Assembly: GCA_964557565.1 (NCBI GenBank)
Contig: CAZLAH010000005.1
Location: 1 to 48,876 of the forward strand
From: UBA5232 sp964557565
GTDB lineage: Bacteria > Patescibacteriota > Dojkabacteria > SC72
Direction of reading: 5' to 3'
DNA: 48,876 bases
Shown: positions 35,784-44,154 of the stretch, piece by piece
Numbering within the stretch: the stretch's first letter is position 1
How the letters are laid out: every line of letters begins with the position of its first letter
Program-made: the position numbers and the translations under genes
The notes under the pieces: generated by a model
Databases searched by the model: none
What the model was told of the DNA's origin: nothing
Seen by the model: only the letters and a program-made list of their open reading frames with translations

Positions 35784-36326
35784 CTATCTTTTACCATCAT
35801 ATATATACAAAGGAATATCATTATCCAAAACTACAACCTTACTCTCCCCTATACCCTGTATCTCATGCTTGTAACTATACAATTCTCCACCCCTGTTAAG
35901 AAAATTGATTAACTTCTGTCCCAATATACTAAGACTCTTCTGATCTAAATAGCAATATACCTTGGTAGCGTCTTTTAGATCTACCTTAAATATATCCTCT
36001 GGAAAGAAAAGAATATCTTTTGAAAAAGGAAACCTTAAAGCCCTTGAAGTATTTGCAATAATTAGAAGAAGAGGAGAAATATCATACCCTACACATTTAC
36101 ACCTACTCTGCTCATATGCCTTAAGTACTAACCTACCGTCCCCACTACCTAGGTCAACAAAAACATCATCTTTTCCTAAGTCCATGATATCTACAATCTC
36201 TCCCAATATCTCTTTTGGTGTTTTGAAAAGAGGAACCAGAAAAGCGCTAATGAGTAAAGTTAATATTAGACTACTAAAAAGTAGTACTATGATTATCCAT
36301 ATTGCTAAAGTAATACCGTTTAACAT
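35784..36326 (-). CDS. Membrane-anchored SAM-dependent methyltransferase
   Basis: About 180 residues from the ATG at 36326. One membrane helix near the N-terminus (about 6-28) is followed by a small Rossmann methyltransferase domain: VFVDLGSGDGRLVLKAYEQ is SAM motif I, and CVGYDISPLLL includes the acidic residue that binds the ribose. The C-terminal half is short and lacks a recognisable substrate domain. The target is unknown; small DUF-type methyltransferases of this layout are common. An upstream TTG (36392) would add 22 residues and overlap truB's start, so I rejected it. It is divergent from truB. Confidence 0.8.
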   Translation of the reverse strand: MLNGITLAIWIIIVLLFSSLILTLLISAFLVPLFKTPKEILGEIVDIMDLGKDDVFVDLGSGDGRLVLKAYEQSRCKCVGYDISPLLLIIANTSRALRFPFSKDILFFPEDIFKVDLKDATKVYCYLDQKSLSILGQKLINFLNRGGELYSYKHEIQGIGESKVVVLDNDIPLYIYDGKR

Positions 36327-36363
36327 TGTGGTATCATCTATACGTAAGATTATATATACAAAT

Positions 36364-37056
36364 ATGATAGATGGAATTTTGCTAATTAACAAGGAGAAAG
36401 ATATTACCTCATATGATGTTATTAGAAAGTTAAAGAAAATACTACATAAGAAACAAAAGATTGGTCATGCAGGTACTTTGGATCCTTTTGCTACTGGACT
36501 ACTAGTAATATTGCTAGGTAGAGGTACAAAACTAATGGAAAGGTTCCACACATTAGACAAGGAGTATATTGTAAAAGCAGAATTTGGATATTCTACAGAT
36601 ACACAAGATGTAACAGGAGAGATCTTAGAAAAGTCAGAGGGTGAATTTAATATTTCGAAGGAAGATATTGAAGAAAAAATTAAGTCTAAATTTCTTGGAA
36701 ACATTATTCAAACCCCTCCAATGTATTCAGCTAAAAAAGTAAATGGGGAGAAAGCATATGATATTGCTAGAAAGGGAGAAACAGTTGAATTAAAGGAGAA
36801 AGAAATACATGTAAAGATTTTTGAACTATTGGAATATGACTATCCAAGAGTAACTTTTAGAATATTATGTGGTACAGGTACATACATTAGAACATTGGTA
36901 AATGATTTGGGCAATGAACTAGGTTGCTACGCTACAGCAGTAGAACTTTGTAGAGAAAAGATAGGGCCTTTCTCTTTGGATATGGCAATCTCTTCTCAAA
37001 GTATTGAGGAAGATATTCTGAAGGCGGTAATAACTTTAGATAATATTAAAATATGA
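36364..37056 (+). CDS. truB: tRNA pseudouridine-55 synthase
   Basis: TruB makes the conserved pseudouridine in the T-loop of all tRNAs. The protein has 230 residues from the ATG at 36364 (MIDGILLINK). The catalytic Asp40 lies in GHAGTLDPFATGLL. Further family motifs are TPPMYSAKKVNGEKAYDIAR and GTYIRTLVNDLG. It is shorter than E. coli TruB because the C-terminal PUA domain is reduced or absent. The frame stays open a further 134 codons upstream, but that stretch runs antisense through the methyltransferase gene and is not part of TruB. rsmI overlaps its stop by 4 bases. Confidence 0.95.
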   Translation: MIDGILLINKEKDITSYDVIRKLKKILHKKQKIGHAGTLDPFATGLLVILLGRGTKLMERFHTLDKEYIVKAEFGYSTDTQDVTGEILEKSEGEFNISKEDIEEKIKSKFLGNIIQTPPMYSAKKVNGEKAYDIARKGETVELKEKEIHVKIFELLEYDYPRVTFRILCGTGTYIRTLVNDLGNELGCYATAVELCREKIGPFSLDMAISSQSIEEDILKAVITLDNIKI

Positions 37057-37742
37057 GAAAAGGGAAACTATATGTAGTTGCTACACCTATTGGTAATTTA
37101 GAAGATATTACCTTTAGAGCAATTGAAACTCTAAAGGGAGTTCCTTTTGTACTAGCTGAAGATACAAGAGAGAGTAAGAAACTTTTTGATAGATATGATA
37201 TTAAAACAACATTAGTATCCTACAGAGATCAGAATCATAGCTATATGATTGAAAAGATTTTGGAAAAGTTAAATATGGGTTTAGATTTAGCTTTGATATC
37301 TGATTGTGGTACACCGTTGATATCTGATCCTGGTTACAAATTAGTGAGAGATTTAAGAGCAATGAGCTACGAAGTCTTTGCTATACCTGGACCATCTGCA
37401 TTTGTCTCTGCTCTCTCTGTAAGTGGTTTACCTACGGATAGATTTTCTTTTTTAGGTTTCTTACCTAAAGGAGATGGTAAAAGAAGAACCCTGTTATCAC
37501 AATACAAAGATTTGAAAACAACAATTGTATTGTATGAATCTCCAAAAAGGTTGTTTGCACTTCTTGAGTTGATGAGTGAAGAGTTTGGAGATATTGAATG
37601 CTCTTTAGCAAGGGATATTTCTAAATTAAGGGAGAAGTATTTTAGTGGAAAGATATCTGAAGCTAAAGAATTACTTCTGAAAGATGATTTGGAAAAGAAT
37701 CCCCACGGAGAATGGGTCTGTATATTTAATCACTCTGTTTAG
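37053..37742 (+). CDS. rsmI: 16S rRNA (cytidine-1402 2'-O)-methyltransferase
   Basis: RsmI methylates the ribose of C1402 in the decoding centre of 16S rRNA. This 229-residue tetrapyrrole-methylase-fold protein has the family motifs LYVVATPIGNLEDITFRA (5-22), AEDTRESKKLF, ISDCGTPLISDPG and PGPSAFVSAL. It is shorter than E. coli RsmI (286), lacking the C-terminal extension. The ATG overlaps the truB stop (ATGA). The 3' end overlaps convergent tatD by 17 bases. Confidence 0.95.
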   Translation: MRKGKLYVVATPIGNLEDITFRAIETLKGVPFVLAEDTRESKKLFDRYDIKTTLVSYRDQNHSYMIEKILEKLNMGLDLALISDCGTPLISDPGYKLVRDLRAMSYEVFAIPGPSAFVSALSVSGLPTDRFSFLGFLPKGDGKRRTLLSQYKDLKTTIVLYESPKRLFALLELMSEEFGDIECSLARDISKLREKYFSGKISEAKELLLKDDLEKNPHGEWVCIFNHSV

Positions 37743-38616
37743 AAAGAAATACTCTTTCGTAATTTTCATCTGTAATCTTTTCAAGATATTCCTCTTCAAT
37801 TCCAATGGTATCACTTGCTACTCCTAGTATCTCCCTAATATCTGAAGGTTGTGCATATTTCTCCTTTATGTTTTTGTTTTTCCTTACAGATTGAGGTGGA
37901 AGAAATGGTCCATCTGTTTCAAAAAGTATACTTTCCTCTGGAACTGTTTTAAGTATCTCTCTGATATCTTCACCACTTTTGTATGTGATTATTCCATTAA
38001 AACCAATACAAAAACCTAAATCCAAGATATCCTCTACTAACTCTTCCTCACCTGTATAGCTGTGGAAACATCCTTTAAGTAAGCCTTTACCCTCTTCTGC
38101 AAGGATACGTAAAGTATCTTTTACACAGAGTGTACTGCCTTGTACATCTCGAGCATGAATACTTAATGGAAGATCTAATTCTAGGGCTATTTGTACCTGT
38201 CTTCTAAATGAATTTTTTTGTACCTCTTTAATCTGTTCTACGATATCTTTTGAAATTTCTTTGTTAAGAGATATTTGGTAGTAATCAAGACCTGTTTCTC
38301 CAATTGCAGATATCTTCTCTTTGTTCTCAAATATTATCTTCTCAAGCTTTTGTATATCCCTATTCCCTTTTTCAAAGATTCCTTTGTAAATTCCTTTTTC
38401 TACTGTATTTTCTTCGAAATATGATGGGTGTAAACCGAGAGCAAATTGTACAATCTTTGGATATTTCTCAGATATTTGTATGGTGTCTTGAAAATCTACA
38501 ATATCCGTTCCTTGAGTTAATATATATTTACCATTGTCTTTTACAAAATTAGTTAGAATCTCATCTAAATTTGATTTGAGCGGATCTAATGCTAAATGTA
38601 TATGTGAATCGTGCAT
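37726..38616 (-). CDS. TatD-family metal-dependent nuclease
   Basis: A 296-residue TIM-barrel hydrolase of the TatD DNase family. The metal-binding motifs are present: DSHIHL (3-8), GETGLDYY, LSIHARD, GCFHSYTG and ETDGPFLPP. Members are 3'-5' exonucleases or deoxyribonucleases acting in repair or in DNA turnover; in Patescibacteria they could serve nucleotide salvage, but this is inference. A -10 box TAAAAT lies 6 bases before the ATG. It is divergent from the VWC-like membrane protein. Confidence 0.92.
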   Translation of the reverse strand: MHDSHIHLALDPLKSNLDEILTNFVKDNGKYILTQGTDIVDFQDTIQISEKYPKIVQFALGLHPSYFEENTVEKGIYKGIFEKGNRDIQKLEKIIFENKEKISAIGETGLDYYQISLNKEISKDIVEQIKEVQKNSFRRQVQIALELDLPLSIHARDVQGSTLCVKDTLRILAEEGKGLLKGCFHSYTGEEELVEDILDLGFCIGFNGIITYKSGEDIREILKTVPEESILFETDGPFLPPQSVRKNKNIKEKYAQPSDIREILGVASDTIGIEEEYLEKITDENYERVFLSKQSD

Positions 38617-38622
38617 AGATCG

Positions 38623-38628
38623 ATTTTA
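38623..38628 (-). promoter_or_regulatory. -10 box of tatD-family gene, leaderless
   Basis: TAAAAT, 6 bases before the ATG on the minus strand. Confidence 0.5.
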
Positions 38629-38649
38629 CCACTTACGTACATTCTGTGG

Positions 38650-38655
38650 TAGAAT
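38650..38655 (+). promoter_or_regulatory. -10 box of VWC-like protein gene
   Basis: TAGAAT preceded by TGTGG, 9 bases before the ATG at 38665. No strong -35 box. Confidence 0.45.
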
Positions 38656-38664
38656 ACTTTTGTT

Positions 38665-39372
38665 ATGGGAAAAGTAGTTCAAAGGAACTGGTTATTAATA
38701 ATTACGGGGTTGCTAGTAATATCTTCATTTTTAGTGTTCTGTTTAACCATAGAGGAAAGATCTTCTTTAAATAGGTGTACATATGGTGGAATAGTTTACA
38801 AGAAGGGAGATCTAGTGAAAAATTACAAAGCGAATGACGATTGTTATTGTACAGGATCAGACAAGATTCAATGTGAGAACGAGGATGATTTTTCAATCTC
38901 ATATGCAACTTTCTCTACGGAGAACCTTTCTTTCTCATATTTGTATCTGAACTACTTAGAAGTTTCTGAACCTGACTATACTAGAATTATTTCAAACGAT
39001 GTCAATCATGACGATGAGTCTTTGGAGGTATTCTTGGAAAGAGAATCTCTTTGTGGTGAGAATGATTTAGCACCTTCTCAGGTAGGCTTCTATGAATTTA
39101 GAGATAACTCGTTGATTCTTACTACAATGACAAACAGGGATACAGCTCTATATACAAGACCATGTGTAATATCAAATACTTTTGTAATACATAGATCGGA
39201 TTTTGATTTTCAAGAGGGTTTCTCAGTATTGTATCAGAATGAAAAGGGACAGCTATTTGATTTAAATGCTTGCTACTACGGTAGTAAGCTATATGCAAGT
39301 GGTGATTCTTTTAAACATGTATCCGAGAACAAGGTGTGTTCTTGTGATATGGGCTCAGTTATTTGTAAGTAG
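38665..39372 (+). CDS. Membrane-anchored protein with two VWC-like Cys motifs
   Basis: A 235-residue protein with an N-terminal membrane helix or signal (about 9-27) and the rest extracytoplasmic. It begins and ends with the same short Cys motif. The first copy has C38, C60, C62 and C70; the second has C203, C225, C227 and C234. Both contain C-x-Y-G...Y..GD and CxC, and the first Cys to the CxC pair is 22 residues in each. This resembles the start of a von Willebrand factor C domain. The middle (70-200) has no recognised family. It is a likely surface protein of unknown function. It faces mraY convergently, with the stops abutting. Confidence 0.8.
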   Translation: MGKVVQRNWLLIITGLLVISSFLVFCLTIEERSSLNRCTYGGIVYKKGDLVKNYKANDDCYCTGSDKIQCENEDDFSISYATFSTENLSFSYLYLNYLEVSEPDYTRIISNDVNHDDESLEVFLERESLCGENDLAPSQVGFYEFRDNSLILTTMTNRDTALYTRPCVISNTFVIHRSDFDFQEGFSVLYQNEKGQLFDLNACYYGSKLYASGDSFKHVSENKVCSCDMGSVICK

Positions 39373-40401
39373 CTATACTAGTCCAACATACAGACCTACG
39401 ACACATCCCAATATTGTGAATAGCCAAAACCTCATTACTACTTTGTACTGTGGCCATCCATTAGCTTGTAGATGATGATGTACAGGTGCGATTTTGAATA
39501 CTCTCTTCTTGAAGAATTTCATACTAAAGATCTGAATAGCACTTGAAGCCATGATGATCCATGTGATGGAAGACATGAATATATATGCAGGGATATTGTC
39601 AGTAACAATAGCTATGAAGAACATTGCGTATCCCAAAGGCATAGCTCCTGGTCCTCCATTCCAAAACCTTGCAGGTGGTATGTTGAAGTACAGATCAATT
39701 ATTTGTGTCCCTAGTATTATCCCAAGTATTGGTAGAAATACATACTGTTCTTGTATGAACAGAAGTATCATCATGGAAATATTGATTATACTGAATATCC
39801 CAATCATCAAACCATCTGCACCATCAGTTAATTCTGCGGAATATATTGCAAATTGTCCAACTATTCCAAGAAGTACCAATATGACAGGTGTTACATTTAT
39901 TGCGAAAAGTTCAAAAAACGAAATAGACGTAAATGCACCAGTTTTGTAAAGTAGGAACATAACTCCGATATTCAACAAAATTGAGAATGAAAGTTTTGCT
40001 AATCTCCATTCGAATGTCTCTTGAAAAGCTTTCATCTTTTCATTGTTTTTGAAACCATTTGTAAAAACTACAACATCTATGAATCCCCATAATCCAAAAA
40101 GTATAAATCCAAAAAGAAAAACCTTTACAAGTGGTGTAAGAGGTACAAAAATTGCTGTTAAAATTGGTACTACTATCCAAATGAGTATCCCTCCCATGTT
40201 TGGAGTTCCATTTGTAGCTGTAGATCTCATTATCTTCATGAAGAGAGAGTTATCTCCATCTCCTCCTCCTATCTTGTTTTTCTTAATACCACTTACTTGA
40301 TTGAACTTGTAGAGCAAGTTAATCATAATGGGAGCAAATATAGCTGAAACTAAAATAGAGACAAAAAGAAGTTCTATGCTATTTTTTAATATATCTGACA
40401 T
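39373..40401 (-). CDS. mraY: Phospho-MurNAc-pentapeptide transferase, altered active site
   Basis: MraY makes lipid I by transferring phospho-MurNAc-pentapeptide to undecaprenyl phosphate in the membrane. The 342-residue protein has about ten membrane helices, TNGTPNMGG (63-71), AELTDGADGL (189-198) and the HHH motif (308-310). Two of three normally invariant aspartates are changed: GFIDV reads Asp109-Val110 where the family has Asp-Asp, and the Mg2+-binding Asp of the MGD motif is Gly250 in RFWNGGPGAMPLGY. Position between ftsI and the cluster end still supports an MraY role. Either the site is rebuilt in this lineage or the enzyme has diverged. Confidence 0.88.
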   Translation of the reverse strand: MSDILKNSIELLFVSILVSAIFAPIMINLLYKFNQVSGIKKNKIGGGDGDNSLFMKIMRSTATNGTPNMGGILIWIVVPILTAIFVPLTPLVKVFLFGFILFGLWGFIDVVVFTNGFKNNEKMKAFQETFEWRLAKLSFSILLNIGVMFLLYKTGAFTSISFFELFAINVTPVILVLLGIVGQFAIYSAELTDGADGLMIGIFSIINISMMILLFIQEQYVFLPILGIILGTQIIDLYFNIPPARFWNGGPGAMPLGYAMFFIAIVTDNIPAYIFMSSITWIIMASSAIQIFSMKFFKKRVFKIAPVHHHLQANGWPQYKVVMRFWLFTILGCVVGLYVGLV

Positions 40402-40434
40402 ATATAAGTTTGTATAATTAATTATTTTATTATC

Positions 40435-42267
40435 TCAATTATCTCTCTTTATTTCTAGATCATCTGCTATTGCTAAAAATATGTCTTGCCAAATTGGTGA
40501 TGCTGTTAATGTTGCATATTTACCAATTTGTGGTTCTTCAAGCTTTACCAACATAATTATCTTAGGATCATCCACGGGTGCAAAACCAACAACTGTATCG
40601 TTTGTATAGTCTTCTTTGTATCCAAGTTCGTTGAGTTTTGCTATTTGTGCTGTTCCTGTTTTTGCTCCTATCTCATATCCTTCTAAATCGTCTGCGAATA
40701 CACCGAGAGACCCTTTGTCTACTGCTTTCTTAAGCGCATTCTTGACGATTGTAGCGGTCTCTTTTGATACGGGCTCGGAGAGCACTTGAGGTTTAATTGC
40801 TATCGTTTCTTTCTCGTCTTTTATCTCGGATATGATATATGGTCTCATTCTGACTCCATCGTTTGCAAATGTGCTTAAGGCCGAGAGTACTTGTAGCGGA
40901 GTTGCTACAATACCTTGACCGAAAGAGTACATTATGATGTCCAGTTTAGTAGTATCATTGAATGATTTCATATAGCTATTACTTTCTTCTTGTAGTCCTA
41001 TCCCAATGAATTCTCCTATTCCAAACTCTTTAAGCATGGAGTAGTATTCCTGAGAGTCTACTTTTAATGCTACAGTTGCAGTGCATGGATTGTTTGATTT
41101 CGCGAAGATCCCAGCAATATCCAATGTTCCACTTGCTTGTCTATTCCATGTATATACTTTTTGACCTTTCAAATCAGCGTATCCTGTCTTCTCATACAAA
41201 TCTATGAATCCCGTTTTGTCATTACAGGTAAAATCTTTGTCTATGGCTCCTGTTTCTAGTGCGATACCAAGAGTGATTGGCTTTTGCACAGATCCGTATT
41301 CATATACATCGGAGATTGATCTGTTTTTTAAAATCCAAGGTTCTGATGTCCTCCAGTATTCATTTGGATCGTATGATGGATAGTTGGCCATTGCTAAGAT
41401 AGCTCCAGTATGTGGATCCATTATTATTGCACTACCACTTTTTGCTCTACTGTGTTTAACGCCTTCTTCGAGAACTTTTTCTACTTTGCTTTGAATATTG
41501 GGAACAATTGTTAATTTGAAATCCTTTCCTTCTCTTGGAAGTATTGGTTGATATTCAGCTGTTAATATGACATTCCCAGAAGAATCCTTCTCTTCGTACG
41601 AGTATCCTTCTTTTCCAGTTATGTCTCCAAAGTAGTACCCCTGGATCCCGTACTGTCCGACAACGTCTCCATTCTCATCTTGTCCTAAGAATCCTAGTAA
41701 ATGAGAAGCTAATGTGCCATTTGGATATATTCTTTTTTCTTCACTTTCAAAATACAACCCAAAGCCCGCAGTCCCCTTCCCAAATATCTCGGCTTTCTCT
41801 AAGGCTTTTTTCTTCTCAGTTGATACGCCTTTCTTGAGAGGGGCATATACAAAGGTGTCTGTTAGTTTGTATTCTACTTCGCTCTTCTCTATATTCAATA
41901 TTCCTGATACTTCAGCTACAAATGTATCTTTATTCTCAAAGAAAAGTTTTCTTTCCTCTTCATCATTACTTAAAGTCGCATATATGTTCCATGATGGCTG
42001 ATCAACAGCGAGTATTGTATTGTCACTTGCTAGGATTGTTCCTCTTGGTGCTTTCTGTGAGACATTCGTAGAGTATTGTTCCTGTGACATACTTGTAAAT
42101 TTGTCTGCATACAGAACTTGCCACCTAAATGCTTGTATTACTACTAGTAGACCAAGTAATGTAATACTTAATCCTATGATTACGATATTGGAGTTTTTCT
42201 GCTTTCCAGAAGTACTTTTCTTGCTCTTCCTTTTTCCTCTCGTATGGAGATGATTAAGACTTGTCAT
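40435..42267 (-). CDS. ftsI: Class B penicillin-binding protein, FtsI/PBP3 type
   Basis: The septal peptidoglycan transpeptidase, 610 residues. One membrane helix (about 28-46) follows a Lys-rich cytoplasmic tail. The PBP dimerisation domain starts at KAPRGTILASD, which holds the R-G motif. The transpeptidase active site is S326-VQ-K329, with S391-N-N393 and K536-TGT539. It partners FtsW, and its gene sits in the dcw cluster after an FtsL-like gene (TAATG, 1-base overlap). The gap to mraY is 33 bases. Confidence 0.96.
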   Translation of the reverse strand: MTSLNHLHTRGKRKSKKSTSGKQKNSNIVIIGLSITLLGLLVVIQAFRWQVLYADKFTSMSQEQYSTNVSQKAPRGTILASDNTILAVDQPSWNIYATLSNDEEERKLFFENKDTFVAEVSGILNIEKSEVEYKLTDTFVYAPLKKGVSTEKKKALEKAEIFGKGTAGFGLYFESEEKRIYPNGTLASHLLGFLGQDENGDVVGQYGIQGYYFGDITGKEGYSYEEKDSSGNVILTAEYQPILPREGKDFKLTIVPNIQSKVEKVLEEGVKHSRAKSGSAIIMDPHTGAILAMANYPSYDPNEYWRTSEPWILKNRSISDVYEYGSVQKPITLGIALETGAIDKDFTCNDKTGFIDLYEKTGYADLKGQKVYTWNRQASGTLDIAGIFAKSNNPCTATVALKVDSQEYYSMLKEFGIGEFIGIGLQEESNSYMKSFNDTTKLDIIMYSFGQGIVATPLQVLSALSTFANDGVRMRPYIISEIKDEKETIAIKPQVLSEPVSKETATIVKNALKKAVDKGSLGVFADDLEGYEIGAKTGTAQIAKLNELGYKEDYTNDTVVGFAPVDDPKIIMLVKLEEPQIGKYATLTASPIWQDIFLAIADDLEIKRDN

Positions 42268-42575
42268 TACTGATTATCGGCAATGATAGTTGGATTCTCA
42301 ATGTATATTACAGTCCTTTTGCTGGAGGATGTTATGTTTAGTGATTTGTCTGCAAGTTTTTGAATTACAGTTATGGAATTTGTTTTTGCTATTTGTTCTT
42401 CCATACCTCTATTCTCCTCTACTAAGTAGTTTTTCTCTTTGTTAAGATTTTGTAACTCAATACCAAGAGGTGTTAATACTGAGTTTATGACTAGTTGCGA
42501 AAGTATGAATACTAGTACAGAAAAAAGAAATATTGTAGCTGGTATATTGTTTGTCTGGCTCGTGTATTGTCTCAT
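42267..42575 (-). CDS. ftsL: FtsL-like division protein
   Basis: A 102-residue bitopic membrane protein with a short cytoplasmic tail, one membrane helix (about 12-32) and a leucine-zipper-like coiled coil (about 38-75, ELQNLNKEKNYLVEENRGM). Sequence similarity in FtsL is weak, so the call rests on size, topology and position between rsmH and ftsI. FtsL would recruit and activate FtsW-FtsI. The gene overlaps the rsmH stop by 4 bases (ATGA). Confidence 0.8.
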   Translation of the reverse strand: MRQYTSQTNNIPATIFLFSVLVFILSQLVINSVLTPLGIELQNLNKEKNYLVEENRGMEEQIAKTNSITVIQKLADKSLNITSSSKRTVIYIENPTIIADNQ

Positions 42576-43462
42576 CTTGTTTTTTTTATTGATCTTAACT
42601 TGGCAGAAGCGGATCTGGGGTTTTGCCTTCTTTCTTCATCGGTTGGGGCAACATGATTTTCCGAAAGCAACTCCCCTTCTCCGCTTCTCGATTTGTCTAA
42701 AAAAAAGTTTTTAACTATTCGATCTTCTAAAGAATGGAATGATATTACTGAAAGTATTCCATCCTTTTTTAAGATCTTAAAAGAATTATCTAATCCTTCT
42801 TGCAGGCTGTTCAGTTCATCGTTTACCACTATCCGCAGGGCCTGAAAGACCCTGCGTGAAGGGTTCTTGTTAAAACTGACTGCCGGCATTACCTTGTAGA
42901 TAAGCCTTGTAAGATCTCCAACAGTATTGATATTAGCGATATTTCGTTTGATAGTTTTTGCAATCTTGTAGGAGTATTTCTCTTCTCCATAGTTTCTAAA
43001 TATGTAGTAGAGTTCTTTCTCTGAGAATGCGTTTAGTAGATCTTTTGCTGTTACACCTAGATTGGTATCCATTCTCATATCTAAAGGTTCGTTCTCTTCT
43101 AGGTAGCTGAATCCTCTGTTCTTAGAGTCTTCTAGTTGTCTTGAAGAAAGTCCTAAGTCCATGATTATTCCATCTGGTTGTCTACAGGTGTCTTTAACAT
43201 GAGATTCTAGATCCTTGAAGTTTGATCTGACTAGTTTCCAATTGGAACTATTAGATGCTTCTTTGTAATATTCTTTTACAAAATCAATAGCATTTTGATC
43301 TCTATCAATACTTAGTAGTAATCCTTTGGTTGAGAGCTTCTTAAGTATCTCCATACTGTGTCCACCATCTCCTAGTGTACAATCTACATAGAAACCATCA
43401 GGTTTGATATGTAATGAATCGATTGTCTCTTTCAGGAGAACAGGTACATGTATTTTATCCAT
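42572..43462 (-). CDS. rsmH: 16S rRNA (cytosine-1402 N4)-methyltransferase
   Basis: RsmH (MraW) adds the N4-methyl group to C1402, whose ribose is methylated by the RsmI encoded at 37053-37742. It has IHVPVLLKETIDSL near the N-terminus, the SAM loop YVDCTLGDGGHS, IIMDLGLSSRQLEDSKNRGFSY and VISFHSLEDRIVK. About 296 residues from the ATG at 43462. A GTG four codons upstream is possible, but the ATG overlapping the end of mraZ by 8 bases fits translational coupling. Both C1402 modifiers are therefore in this window. Confidence 0.96.
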   Translation of the reverse strand: MDKIHVPVLLKETIDSLHIKPDGFYVDCTLGDGGHSMEILKKLSTKGLLLSIDRDQNAIDFVKEYYKEASNSSNWKLVRSNFKDLESHVKDTCRQPDGIIMDLGLSSRQLEDSKNRGFSYLEENEPLDMRMDTNLGVTAKDLLNAFSEKELYYIFRNYGEEKYSYKIAKTIKRNIANINTVGDLTRLIYKVMPAVSFNKNPSRRVFQALRIVVNDELNSLQEGLDNSFKILKKDGILSVISFHSLEDRIVKNFFLDKSRSGEGELLSENHVAPTDEERRQNPRSASAKLRSIKKTR

Positions 43463-43898
43463 TACTTCTTTCACTCATTTTACTTATCTCTTGTGCTATT
43501 TCATCTCCATTCTTCTGTAGATACTCTACTCTTTCAAGCCATTGTTCTTCATCCCATATCTCTACCCAATTTACCAACCCGATGAAGAGTATATTGGTTT
43601 TGAGTTTAGCATGATCAAAAAGTGACTGAGGGATTATGAAGCGACCTTGAGAGTCTAAATCTATCTCTTTTGCACCTCCAACTAAGAATCTACTTGTATC
43701 TCTAATATCTTTGTTTGTAAAGGAGCCATTCATTACTTCTTGTGCTACTTTCTCCCACATTTTCTTGTTTACAAGTACAAGAGCATTCTCATAGCCTCGG
43801 GTTAGAATTAGGTCTTCCCCTATTTCTTCCCTAAACTTTTTCGGAAGTGACACTCTTTTCTTTTCTCCAACTTTGCTTTTGTATTCTCCAATTATCAT
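43455..43898 (-). CDS. mraZ: Transcriptional regulator MraZ
   Basis: MraZ is the DNA-binding first gene of the dcw cluster; it binds repeats at its own promoter. This 147-residue protein carries two SpoVT/AbrB-like swapped-hairpin domains (about 4-50, KKRVSLPKKFREEIG; about 75-125, DSQGRFIIPQSLF). Three GTGG repeats spaced 10 bp lie upstream of the ATG, exactly the known type of MraZ operator. A TATATT box is 6 bases before the ATG. Confidence 0.95.
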   Translation of the reverse strand: MIIGEYKSKVGEKKRVSLPKKFREEIGEDLILTRGYENALVLVNKKMWEKVAQEVMNGSFTNKDIRDTSRFLVGGAKEIDLDSQGRFIIPQSLFDHAKLKTNILFIGLVNWVEIWDEEQWLERVEYLQKNGDEIAQEISKMSERSNG

Positions 43899-43904
43899 GT
43901 TCTA

Positions 43905-43910
43905 AATATA
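43905..43910 (-). promoter_or_regulatory. -10 box of mraZ, leaderless
   Basis: TATATT exactly 6 bases before the ATG. The matching -35 position overlaps the nearest MraZ repeat (TGGTGA). Confidence 0.55.
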
Positions 43911-43930
43911 TCACCTTTTCAAAAACTTCA

Positions 43931-43954
43931 CCACTATTCGCCACTTCTTGCCAC
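43931..43954 (-). promoter_or_regulatory. MraZ operator, three 10-bp-spaced boxes
   Basis: On the minus strand three direct repeats GTGGCAA, GTGGCGA and GTGGTGA start every 10 bases (GTGG cores at 43954, 43944 and 43934). One-helical-turn spacing is typical for MraZ boxes, which normally read TGGGN. The box nearest the gene covers the -35 region, so bound MraZ should repress. Confidence 0.8.
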
Positions 43955-44154
43955 TAATTTAACATTGTGGATGTAGATAGTCAAGAATAAATAACTACAG
44001 GCTCAAATATGTGACTCTAGGATATTGTTTTTGCTTTTTGAGGCTAATTTCTCTAAAAAAGAGTAAGAGATTTCTTCAAGTCCGATAGACAATATTATTG
44101 AAATTTTTTGAAATACCTAATATATTGGAATAAATAAGTTTTGTTTTGATAACA

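Noticed and set aside
35962..36363. 134-codon upstream extension of truB
   Set aside because: Antisense to the methyltransferase gene. TruB family proteins begin at MIDGILLINK, which starts at an ATG.
36327..36392. TTG start for the membrane-anchored methyltransferase
   Set aside because: It would run over the start of divergent truB. The ATG at 36326 retains the full membrane helix and methyltransferase domain.
43463..43474. GTG start for rsmH
   Set aside because: The ATG four codons later fits the family N-terminus and overlaps the mraZ stop in the usual coupled way. The GTG remains possible.
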